Below are positions 25,151 through 35,816 of a stretch of 64,000 nucleotides of DNA, piece by piece; the first letter of the stretch is position 1; every line of letters begins with the position of its first letter. A model generated the notes under the pieces. That model worked only from the letters and a program-made list of their open reading frames with translations, was not told where the DNA came from and did not search any database. The position numbers and the translations under genes are program-made. Origin of the DNA: Iris pallida (Eukaryota; Streptophyta; Magnoliopsida; Asparagales; Iridaceae); the NCBI GenBank assembly GCA_029216955.1, contig JANAVB010015600.1, positions 37,899,539 through 37,963,538 on the forward strand, given 5' to 3'.

Positions 25151-26324
25151 AGATAAATTGTTTGGTTATTTTACCGTACCAAGCAAGCCTGCGTATAGGA
25201 TTAGAAGTCTTGGATCTCATCCACATACTTGACCTCTTTCCTTGATTTTATCTATCATTTGACTCATCAATTGCATCTTGCTTGCTTCCTTCCATCCCTA
25301 TTCTTATCTTCCCTTCGTGCTTGCTAGAGGTTGACCCTACTAGTTAGTTGTCCCAAAACACCATTAGTTTAATTCTTTAATTTGGGTAGAATACCTTGTG
25401 AACTAGCAACCCCTTTGACCTAGTGACCTATATTAGCAAGCTTATTTAGATCCTAGAATCTAGAGGACCTAACCCGTCTAGCCAACCAAAGACTTAGACA
25501 AGAAGACTATAGGATGACTGTATGACTTAGAATCATTCTACCTTCTTTAAATCTTACTCTCTCGTACCTATGTATTTACCGTTTTGACTAATGATGCTAA
25601 TGTAGCCTAGTTTTTGCAAGCTTATTCTTTATCGAGTTTGTTCATGACATATGCTATTGAGCGCTCACTAGCCTATTGTATAATCAGAACTGGTACATAA
25701 TGGTCAGATTAACCAAGTGCACTTTGGTTCGTTTTTGTCTATTATTCTACGTGGATGGGGACATAGCTAAACTTGTCCTCTAGAATCCCATCCACGACTG
25801 CCTTGGCAATTCCTTTGAAATTTCCTGTCGTCCTTGAATCGCGTACTCGTATTCGATAATATCGTCTTGAAACTCCTTATTGCGTTCGCCTTCACCTATT
25901 TTAGGAGGACGAAAGCGTCATACTAGAACTCCCTCTAGCCTTCCTACCAATTATGATCGTTATCACTCAAGGTTGTTATATCCTCATCCTAAACTGCTCG
26001 TTCTTATCTCGGCCCTATATTTACTCTCATGACCTTCTAATCACTTAAGTTAGGAGTGACCCAAATCTCTCTCTCAATCGTGCCAAGCAACCAACTCCTA
26101 AGAAACCATATCTTTAAGATCTCTAATCTATTCTTCTCTAGATGACACACTAGCCTTTATCACGTGTTTTATCTTTAAACCTTACACATTTCTTCTTTAG
26201 CTATTCCATGATTAATCTCGCCGTTATTGAAGTCACGTTTTCCTAATGCATGATTGCGTTGGACGTTGCAAACGATTATTCCTCACCGATACCCCCTTGT
26301 GCCTTTCACCCCCTCCTAATTCTT

Positions 26325-26360
26325 AATTTCGAGGACGAAATTCTTTTAAGTTGGATAGGA
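26325..26360 (+). other. Conserved hairpin and polypurine tract of D
   Basis: AATTTCGAGGACGAAATT (26325-26342) is a perfect 7-bp stem with loop AGGA, followed by TTAAGTTGGATAGGA before the 3' LTR start at 26361. Same layout as in A, B and C. Confidence 0.7.
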
Positions 26361-29300
26361 TGTAAAACCCCTAAATTTCTACTATTTTTTTAATCGATTT
26401 TGGTACTGATTTAAAATTTTTGTATTGTACGTCGCGTAGTCGTATTGTACGTCGTGCACGAAAATTTTATTTTTCGTTTGCTCGACGAGTGTGAATATGT
26501 GCGAGCGTACATATTTTTAGAAAAACATTTTTTCTATTTTTATGGTCTCAAAATAATATATGTAATAATTATTTCTAGCTATCATTTTCAAGTTTATGAT
26601 TTTAATTATGAAAAGCCTTTCATTGATACAGCTATAATAATAAATTATTTTTCCTATAAAATGGTATATTAGAAAAGTATATTTATGTAAACATTATTTG
26701 TACATACATATATATTTAGTAATTATTTATTAGTTATTTTAAATAATAGTGTATTTTTGAAATTATTATTATAGCATTTTTAGAAAACATATTTTGAAAT
26801 TATAATACCAATTTAAATCTTGATTTGAGTTTATGGAATAAATTAAATAGTTAAATATTTGTAATTTGATTTATCCCATTTGATTTTAAACTAAAGAATT
26901 TAATTAGATTTAAATTTGATTTGTATTTGGAATTTGATTAAGATTGGATTTGAATTTATTGAATTGAGTTAAATTATTAGATTGGATATTCTAATTGGTT
27001 TTAAATCTTTTCCTAGTCCTTATCTAATTGGAAATTCCCACATCCTATAAATAGGCAGGTACTCCTCCATTATTCTCCACAATAAATTTCCACAACCCAA
27101 AGGTGCATCGTGTCCGTGTCCCATCCACTATTTATTTTCCTTTACAATACAAATTCTCTCCGTGCCCGACATGCCGGACACCCCGTCCCGTGTCACAGGA
27201 CACGATGGTAGCCCTTTACCACTATCAATCCCAAGACCTACGACCTCTCCTCACGACCCACGACCTCCACCATTCCCATCGATACGGCAACCACCCTGTC
27301 CACCCAACCATCATAACCACCCTGTCGACCCACACCCGAGCCAGCCCTCCTTTGAAAACCCCTCCTCGCCGTAGCTACCAGACCAACCCGACCAAACCGC
27401 CGTCGTCAGCACCACCAGCCTCCCGACGACACCCAGCCCGACACCGAGTGACCCCCTTGCAATGACAACCATCAGCATCTACATCCCCGCCAACCACCAC
27501 TGGCTTCTTCCCTTCGTCGTGCCGCCGACGAACTCCACGCGCGCTCGAAAAACCCTCGCAGCCGCCCCACTCTGGCGCCACCACCATCCAGCCGCCGACC
27601 GATCAATCGCGCCACCGCGCCCGATCGAAACCCTCCGCCTCGCCGCGCCCGCATCCCGACCTCATCCCGCCCGGCGCCTCCCAGGCCGCGCGCCTAGCCT
27701 CAGCCTCCGCCTCCTTGCCGCCCGTCGCCGGCGACACCGCCCGCATCCTCTTCCCCCGACCTCTCTTCCTCTCGCTCCCCTCTCGATCTCCCTTTCCAAT
27801 TTTTTTCTTTTTCTCTCTCTTACTCTCTTTTTTATGTTGACTTTTTGTGTTTTTGTTTTTTTGGTAATTTTTGTTTCCTTGATTTTTGGTTCTCCCTAAT
27901 GGGAGAACTGCTGTGCTGTGTGTTTTAATTGCTATTTAATTCTTATTTTTATTTTTTTGTATTATTTATCTTATGAATACAATGGTAAGGTACACAAATA
28001 TTATTCTTATTAAAGTATTATTGATACATCTTGTGATTTTATAGTATATATGATAATATTTTTTACGATTATTAGTTAAATTTTACGTCATCCTTATATA
28101 ATTTAGTATGAACAATTGTTATCATTATGAATACAAATATTAGATTATATATATGCTATCTTTTCTTAAAAATATTTTGCCATGTTTGACACTACAGAAA
28201 ACTTTCAAAATACAATTTGGGACGTAAAAATATTATTATAATAATTTATCTATTTAAAATATAGTTTTGATTTATGAATTATAACTTGATAAAGATAAGA
28301 GATTTAGCCCTATGATATATTTTTCTAAGCTTTTAAACATAGTTTTGATTATAAATTCCAAGTAAGTATTTAATTAGATTATTTTATTTTCATAAGCAAA
28401 ACTATACTTTTAGTATTCTAAAATTTAAGTTTGCATATATTGTTTTTTTTATATTACTCATTCGATTATCTTCCAGTCCATGACCAATCCTGACATTCCT
28501 ATTTTCTCTCCAATTATGTCCTTCCTCCTATCGACCCTAGCTAAACTGACCCTTCTGGACCCGATGGAACTGTCCGTGCCACCACCCGAGGACACCTTGT
28601 ATAGTTGTTGCACCAAAGATACAGATCGTGTCACCTTGATCATCGCGGCACACCAGGCGTCCTACCAGGCAAGACACCTTGCCATTTGCTGTTTAATTAT
28701 TTTAGCTCATATTTCATGCATGTTCATTATTTTTTTTATACAAAATAAACTGTGATACATGGCATAACCTGTTAAAATTTACTGTTCAGTTTCTTGCTAT
28801 GTATTATTTTCTTACACATTAAACCTAGATTTAAGGGACCACATTTTTGTGTTGCATTCATAGCCTTGACACATTGTACCACGAAGTTGTGTGTCGCATG
28901 TAGAACACGGAAGTGCGTGATTGGCTGGCCACCAGTACGTACAAGCCGTGCGATGGGAATAATCGCTAATAGAGATTGCATGCTAGTTTGACTTAGCGGT
29001 TATAGAGTTAGCATTGGGCAGGAAGAACATGATTGGAAGTTGACTACCACCCTATCTATCGTAGACTCGCTCGCTACTGAGGAACGATAGGTAGACTATA
29101 TGCTATAGACTCGCTCGGTACTGAGGAATAGTATATAGTGTTGTGACTCGCTATTGAGGTACTGCATTGGTATTGACCGGGTAGTCATGCGACCATGAAC
29201 TGTTCTTAAAACTGCATTCACCTAGATTTGGTTAGGTACCCTTATCCGTTAGGTATGAGTACCTTTGGTTTGGGTTCTTGTATCTGATCGTGGCTTGGAA

Positions 29301-29985
29301 CAATAACTTGTCGCGGATTAGTTCGTCACATCTTGTCCTTGTTTGGTTGTAGGTGTGACTTACTATTTCGATGAGAAGGTATTGAACCTTGTTGGGGTCC
29401 GGATACCATATTAGATTCATAGCATGGAAAGATACGTCGCCGTGAATTAGTTTACCATCTCCTATCCTTGTTTGGTTGGAGGGATGGTACGCTCGTTCAA
29501 TAGGTGTGTATTGGACCATGTTATAAATTCAATTGACTTATTTATTTGAGAAGTATTTTTTCAGTTTATATGGCATGATATTATGTGTACGTCCCTCTGA
29601 GGACCTGGTTATCTCTCCAGGTGTGTGCTATTGTCTTTCGCAGGTGCTCTAGCTCTAGCTGTGCTCATCGTTATTTCTTCGAGGATGATTGCATTTGGAT
29701 CGTCTTCGCTTTGCTCGCAACTTATTTCATTTTTTATGTACTTTTCCTTATTTTGTTGGTAGTGGATTTGTTTCCGCCCAACATATTGTATCAAGATATT
29801 TTATTATCTTTATATGACATCTTTTTCTTATTTATTTTTGTGTGGATGAGATTAGTTATGGTTATACTGCATTTTACAGCTTATGTATTCATATGAGGTT
29901 TCTATATATTGGAGTGTACTTCATATGAATACAGCTGGCATGGATACGTACCTAGTCCTACGTATTTTGGGACTGGGGCGTTACA
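26361..29985 (+). repeat. 3' LTR of element D
   Basis: 3625 bp, starting TGTAAAACCCC and ending GGGGCGTTACA, followed by TSD GTTTC. Hairpins at 28668-28683 (GGCAAG/CTTGCC) and 29603-29622 (ACCTGG/CCAGGT). Confidence 0.93.
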
Positions 29986-30724
29986 GTTTCAAAATGGTTC
30001 TTCTTTTAAACAGATAAGCAGAACAGATTTTATCATTATTTTTTCTTGCTATTATTATTGTATTAAATAATGATAATAATAATAAAACTGTCATGATTAC
30101 ATCAATCACCTACTTTGTAATCTTGGTAGGAATCTAAATGTTGGTCTTGATGTAGAATTTGATTTTAATATTGGAACATGAGAATATATATGAATATATA
30201 TATATATATATATAGCAGACTCTTTGTCTGACACGTATGCATGCTACACTTGATTCCTACCTATCTAAATACATATTAATATGTTGTTGATGTTTAAATT
30301 ATCAAAATCCCAATATTTCTGGTTTTCTGCTTTTCCAGTTTAAATTCGTAATTCAAATATAGGTTTCATGTTGTTAGTTTTGTTTACATCACTGCACATG
30401 TATGTTATACATAGGGTTTCAATTCAAAAAAAAATTTAGTTGAGTTTTGTGTTTGAAATTCTCAAAATCTAAGACTGTGTGCATATTAACCCTTAATACT
30501 GGATTCCAAATGTTTAGTTCAATTTGCTGTTTTATTTTTTTTTAAAATATAATATTTTGAGCTATAACCCTGTACAAGGACACACACACTCTAACTTAGT
30601 ATACACTGCCATATAAACCTAACATTTCCTCTCTATGTTATGATTATATATCTATATAGATATATATAGAGCTTAGGCATACATGTTATAATGTATATAG
30701 ATAACTAAATCTCTATCTCTTATA

Positions 30725-30730
<6 letters not shown>

Positions 30731-30806
<76 letters not shown>
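30731..30806. repeat. (TA)n microsatellite
   Basis: Roughly 76 bp of uninterrupted TA repeats within the interior of C. Confidence 0.9.
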
Positions 30807-30809
<3 letters not shown>

Positions 30810-31449
30810 TCAGCCATGCATGCTATGAGTAAATAGGTTGTGTATTTTAGATTGTTTAACCAATATGCCATGAGTAGTGTAACTGGGTAGCTATTATTTT
30901 GAAACCCAAATCCTCCTATCCGCTTTCATGTATAATTCACATACATACATGCCTACTATCTAACCATATGAACATGTCCACATACACCCATACACACACG
31001 AACCACATAACCTTTACATAATGCTAGCGTTTCTCTCTCTAACGCTATATATATAAAAATATTGTGATTGGATTTCAATGCAATTGACTTTCATTTTTTT
31101 TTCTTTCTTTCTTTTGATTGTGAAATTTTTCTTGAATAGTATCCCTTAATAGAAAATTGGTGGTTATCTTTATTTTATTTTTGAATAGTACCAATTTTAT
31201 ATAGGATGGTAGACAACCTTACAAGTTTTGATGATTGTTATTTCTGTATCTTTTCTAGTTTAGCACCCCTAATTGCTTGTGTGTTTGATACCCTATGACC
31301 GTTTTGGTTAGCATGACTAGTATACCTAGATGAGACTTTCACTGCCACCATATGCCATGACCTTGTATGTCGTCCTTTTGATGGTATGATTTGTTTAAGT
31401 TTTGGGACTTGATTGTGGGGATTTGACCTAGAAGGAGTATGAACGTTTT

Positions 31450-31485
31450 AATTTCGAGGACGAAATTTTTATAAGGTGGGTAGGA
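31450..31485 (+). other. Conserved hairpin and polypurine tract of C
   Basis: AATTTCGAGGACGAAATT (31450-31467), a perfect 7-bp stem and AGGA loop, then ATAAGGTGGGTAGGA directly before TGTGAGCACCC. This places the start of a 3' LTR at 31486. Confidence 0.75.
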
Positions 31486-33581
31486 TGTGAGCACCCTGAA
31501 TTTTGGGTTAATTTTTTTAAATTTTTCTGATTGATTTAGTTTCAATAAATAATTTATTCTGTTTATTATCTTTAAGTGTACTTTTTCGTGCCTTTGATAT
31601 TTGGAGTGTCAGGGATGTTCAACTCTGGAAATCTTCTTCCCGAGTTTTGTAATGGACATGATTACCTTCATGATGGTATATAATGTCCCATCCAAACTTG
31701 TTCCCTTGTACTCTTTTTGCTTTGCAGAACTTCGGGTCGATTTAGACCATTTGATTATTAATTAAATTTCCCACTCTTTTCCTTGATCATTTTTAGCACG
31801 TTACCATGACTTTTGAATTGGGAGCACCAGACCAGTCATTCTCTTGAAACCAACTTCTCATGCATGATCTACTCGAGATGCTCTTCACCCATGACCTTCG
31901 TGTCCCACTCAGACACATCATTTTGTGCTCCATTTTGTTCACACAACTTTTCTGACACGTAACCCGATTTTATTTCACCCCACGGTGTCACATTTATTTT
32001 TTGACTTGATTTGTGGGTACCCTGTCGACCAAAACCTGTCAGCCCCAATTATGGACATGGCCCACATTGAGCCTACTATCCGCATGCCACTTGTGTCCCA
32101 TTTATTGGAATCCCCATGTGCTAATTATTCACCCATGATCATCAACGCCTATTTAAATTCGATTATTTTGCCATGTCCGATTTTGATCCAACCCGACTCC
32201 ACTGAACCCAACCCCAGCTTCATGTTTTCCACTCTCATGACGCCCTCATTTTTCCTTGCCCAAAAATAATATTAAATACCCTTTCTACCTATTTTTATTT
32301 TTGATGTAAAATTCCATTGATTTTAATCCCTAGAATAATCTATTTCTCCATTTAATCCTAGCCCTTGATCTACCCCAACTCATCACAACCCCCCATTCTC
32401 ACATAGCAGCCAACATCCCCAACACCCCCACATTGGCCGGTCCTAACTCCTAGGAATAGCTTTCCTCTCTCATTAATTTCCTACTCTCAATTATTACTCT
32501 CTCTTTCTCTTCCTAATTTTTTTAACAACACTTCACTCCCACCACCACCATCCACACAGCAGCCCATCCCCTCCTCTTAGCCGAGCTCAGCCCAGCCTCG
32601 CCGCCGGCCACCCTGGCCAGCAGGCCGAGCACCCCCAGCTCCTCTCCTTCTCTTCTCCTCCTTCCTTCCCACTAGTTTAAACAACCACCACCACCATCTA
32701 TACTCGGCCACCACCCTGGCCGGACACCCCCTCCTCCTAGGCTGTCGGCCACCCACCTAGGCCGACCGCACCACCACCAGTCAACACCACCACATCCGTC
32801 CATCCATTTCATATCACCATAGCCATCACCACCATTCTGAACCACCACCTCCACCACCTTAGGTACAACGCCGCCCTGCCGTACCAGGCCGCGTGCCACC
32901 GTGCCTTCGCCGGCCGGGCCAGGCCGCGCCGCCCTACGTGCAGCCCCGCACGGTGCTGAACAGCAGCGACAACAGCCAGCAACCGTATGTGCATGCCAGT
33001 GCATGGTAGTAACAGCGGCCACGACGGCCGTCGTCGTCGGCTACGAACCGCCGTGGGTGGCCCCCCCTCCGACGAACCCTAGGCTGTCTTCCCATGGCGG
33101 CCACCGTCCTCCGGGACGTGCCATCGCGGCTATTCGTGCGTTTCGTACGAAGTTCCGTCGTGACGCACGCGGGATCGATCCAGAATTCGCATTCCGTCGC
33201 AGCGACTTCATACGCATTTTCCTGGGAATCCGACCGTTGGATCGGCAATTTCTTCGCTCTGTCACAATCTCGGTATATCCATCTTCACTCCTGTCAATTT
33301 TTATCCATTGATTTTATCGTTTGATGCCTCAAAACCGGCAACCAAGTTGACCGTTTAAATTGTATTAAATTTGGACAGTTTCGCGGAGTCAACTTCGTCA
33401 GCTTGTATCTCTTCCACCGCAGCTCCATTTGGCGTGCTACCAGTTCCTGTATGAAGCTGGTATAATCCTCTTACTACCCCTCCAGTTTTGTTTTATTATG
33501 AGCTTGTTTGATTGGTTGAATTCGACGCCAAAGTTGGCCGTCCGAATTCGTAATTTCCAACTTGTAAAATTCTATTTGGCC
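31486..33581 (+). repeat. 5' part of the 3' LTR of C, truncated
   Basis: It starts TGTGAGCACCC after the polypurine tract. AT-rich U3, then a GC-rich leader (about 32540-33200), then about 380 bp more. It ends abruptly at 33581 where A's pol resumes, with no CA terminus. The U5 part seen in the palindrome arms is missing here, and the part seen here is missing from the 5' side. Pairing with the palindrome as one family is inferred from position, PBS and PPT, since the two LTR pieces do not overlap. Confidence 0.7.
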
Positions 33582-33866
33582 GGCTATTACCGACGATTTG
33601 TGTCAGACTTTGCTCGAATTTCGGCACTATTGACGCAGTTGACCAGTAAGGATGTACAGTTTGCTTAGACAGTAGAGTATCAGAGTTCATTCGAGAAGTT
33701 GAAGCAAGGATTGATGACGGCACCCATTCTCACACTTTCAGATAGGACTGAAGGATTTTCAGTTTATTGTGACACTTTTGACAGAGGATTGGGATGTGTC
33801 TTAATACAACATGGTAAGGTAGTAGCTTATGCATCATGTCAGCTTTGTGATTATGAGAGAAATTAT
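33582..33866 (+). repeat. Right copy of the 285-bp pol duplication
   Basis: A direct repeat of 7933-8069 plus 16459-16606. Left and right copies are both 285 bp and both end in AATTAT: the left copy ends exactly at the edge of insertion C, and the right copy runs on into the rest of pol. 12 differences, 11 transitions. Confidence 0.92.
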
Positions 33867-35640
33867 CCAACCCACGACTTGGAGTTAGCAGCGGGGTCTT
33901 CGTACTGAAGTTGTGGAGGCATTATTTGTACGGAGATCGGATAGAGATTTTCACCGACCACAAGAGTCTTAAGTATGTGTTTACTCAGAAGGATCTTAAC
34001 ATGCGTCAGAGGAGTTGGCTAGAGCTACTTGTAGATTACGACATCAACTTATAGTATCATCCTGGGAAGGCCAACGTAGTTGCAGATGCGTTGAGTAGAA
34101 GAGCATGAGCTTATTTTCTAACAGCACAGCCAGAGTTATTAGCAGATCTTCAGAAGATGGAAATAGAGATAGTTCTTCCTACCAATGTGGCATTGATGTC
34201 CAGTATGTAAGTTCAGTCCAGTATAGTTGAGAGGATCAAGATAGCTCAATCAACAGATTCTAAGCTTCAACGGCTTAGGACGGAATGTGAAGCAGAAAGG
34301 AGAACAGAGTTATGTATTCACGAATACGGTACTCTCCGACATAGAAGGCGTTTTTATGTATCCAGCGGTGATATCAGACAGGAGATCATGGAAGAGGCTC
34401 ACAGTTCGCAATATTCAATTCATCCTGGTGGCATGAAGATGTATCGTGATATCCGTCAGTATTTCTGGTAGAATGGCATGAAGAGGGTGATAGCCCGGTT
34501 TGTCTCTCGTTATTTAGTTTGCCAACAAGTTAAAGCTGAACATCAGAGACCAGCCGAACTTCTTCAACCTTTACCGATCCCAGAATGTAAGTGGGAGCAT
34601 ATTACCATGGATTTTGTAACTTGATTACCTAAATTTCTAGCTGGAAGAGATGCTATCTGGGTTATATTTGACCGGCTCACAAAGGTGGCTCATTTTATCC
34701 CTTTCAGAATTGGCCAGTCAACGGATCAGCTTACAGAGATGTATCTTAGGTAGATAGTCAGGTTACATGGGGTACCGGTTAGTATCACATCAAACAGAGA
34801 TTCAAGATTCATATCGTACTTTTGGTGGAGTCTTCAAGAGAGTTTGGGGACTCGTCTCAAGTTCAGTTCAACATATCATCTACAGACAGATGGTCAGTCG
34901 GAGCATATGATTCAAACTCTCGAAGATATGTTGCGATCATGTATACTTGACTTTGGTGGTTTGTGGGAAGATCACCTGCACTTGGTGGAGTTCTCCTACA
35001 ATAATAGTTTCCAGGCCAGTATCCAGATGGCACCGTTTGAGGCACTATATGGCAGAAAGTACAGATCACCTTTAGCCTGGGATGATGTAGATGAGAGGCA
35101 AATGCTTGGTCCAGAAATGGTTACTCGGACTATCGAGGTGGTCAGACAAGTTAGAGATCATCTTCGAATTTTACAAGATCGTCAGCGTCATTGGACCAAT
35201 TCTCATCGGCGTCCTCTTAAGTTTTCTATCGGCGACCACGTATTCGTTAGGATCTCGCCTACCCATGGCGTCATTCGATTCGGCGTACGGAGAAAGCTTA
35301 GTCCTAGGTATATAGGGTCGTTTGATATTCTCGAGCGAGTAGGCGATGTGTCCTATCGTCTCGCTCTTCCACCGTCGTTACGTGAGGTACATAACGTATT
35401 CTATGTATCCCAATTGCGATGGTATATCCCGGATCCGAGCCATATCCTTGATCATTCGGAATTGGTTGTTGGTACCAACCTTTCGTATGAGAAAAGGCCC
35501 GTATCCATATTGGATCGAAGAGAGAAGGTACTCATGAATAAGACTATTAAGTTAGTCCGTGTTGCTTGGGGTCATCACTCTTTGGGTGAGTCAACTTGGG
35601 AACGTGAGGATGATATCTGATCGTGATATCCACACCTGTT
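33588..35640 (+). pseudogene. Element A RNase H, integrase and chromodomain
   Basis: In order: RT connection (YYRRFVSDFARI, about 33588-33623), RNase H ([13 protein letters not shown]; the [12 protein letters not shown] block, about 33947-33982; VVADALSRRA), integrase zinc finger (HSSQYSIHPGGMKMY at about 34400, with the first Cys of the C-X2-C pair changed to Tyr), integrase core (MDFVT, about 34609; VIFDRLTKVAHF; TDGQSEH, about 34885-34905). The last 258 codons (34844-35620) are open and contain the C-terminal integrase GPY-type region (GVRRKLSPRYIGSFDILERV) and a chromodomain (SILDRREKV, STWERED). Stops at 33666, 34053, 34106, 34208, 34469, 34621 and 34750 inactivate it. A chromodomain would target insertion to heterochromatin. 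Confidence 0.9.
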
Positions 35641-35779
35641 TGACTCATGAGGTAAAATGTCTTCCTTATGTCTTATGCTCTTAACTCATTGCTTGCATGA
35701 ATGATTGCTTGATTAATTGCTAGTCATAGATTGCCTGTGGTTAGTGAAGCATGCCCCGACATCTCTAGCCTCTTGATTT

Positions 35780-35816
35780 AATTTCAAGGACGAAATTCTT
35801 TTAGGGTGGGTAGGGT
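35780..35816 (+). other. Conserved hairpin and polypurine tract of A
   Basis: AATTTCAAGGACGAAATT (35780-35797; one mismatch at the stem top) is followed by TTAGGGTGGGTAGGG immediately before the 3' LTR. It lies about 150 bp after the chromodomain stop, so here it is outside the coding region. Confidence 0.75.

Larger units (their letters stand above)
25124..26360 (+). other. Internal region of element D (1237 bp, non-coding)
   Basis: It begins with the PBS and ends with the hairpin/polypurine tract. Between them I see no gag, protease, RT or integrase motif in any frame and no long open frame. The part near 26320 keeps the conserved 3' motif of the chromovirus group. Confidence 0.8.
21500..29985 (+). 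mobile_element. Element D: non-autonomous LTR retrotransposon, LTRs 3.62 kb, interior 1.24 kb
   Basis: LTRs of 3624 and 3625 bp start TGTAAAACCCC and end GGGGCGTTACA. They are nearly colinear with few differences, so this is among the younger insertions. The internal region 25124-26360 has a PBS and polypurine tract but no gag or pol. It inserted into the internal region of C. LTR architecture (AT-rich U3, TATA, GC-rich leader, CT-rich run, AT-rich middle, hairpin near the U5) resembles element I, and shared blocks show a common family history. Confidence 0.93.
29991..31485 (+). other. Internal region of C, right part (non-coding)
   Basis: About 1.5 kb of AT-rich sequence continuing C's interior after D, with a TA microsatellite (about 30731-30806). 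No coding similarity is visible. It ends in the conserved hairpin (31450-31467) and polypurine tract. Confidence 0.65.
16607..33581 (+). mobile_element. Insertion C: aberrant LTR retrotransposon copy with palindromic 5' end
   Basis: Order: inverted LTR 3' part, 44-bp spacer, direct LTR 3' part ending TGACA (20550), PBS, non-coding internal region (20551-21499 and 29991-31485, interrupted by D), polypurine tract, and the 5' part of a 3' LTR (31486-33581) that stops without a CA terminus. So the 5' LTR lacks its beginning and the 3' LTR lacks its end, an R-U5...U3 arrangement like the genomic RNA. The left edge is a proper LTR terminus (TGTCACGACCC) joined to A's pol; the right edge is not. The flanks are a 285-bp direct duplication rather than a 5-bp TSD. 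No pol is encoded. Confidence 0.75.

Noticed and set aside
32672..33324. Open frames of 60-136 codons on both strands
   Set aside because: GC-rich leader of the truncated C LTR; no domain, low complexity.
33582..33866. The pol duplication as a simple assembly artefact
   Set aside because: The two copies differ at 12 of 285 positions, mostly transitions, comparable with old duplicates; an artefact would be identical. Not fully excluded without reads.
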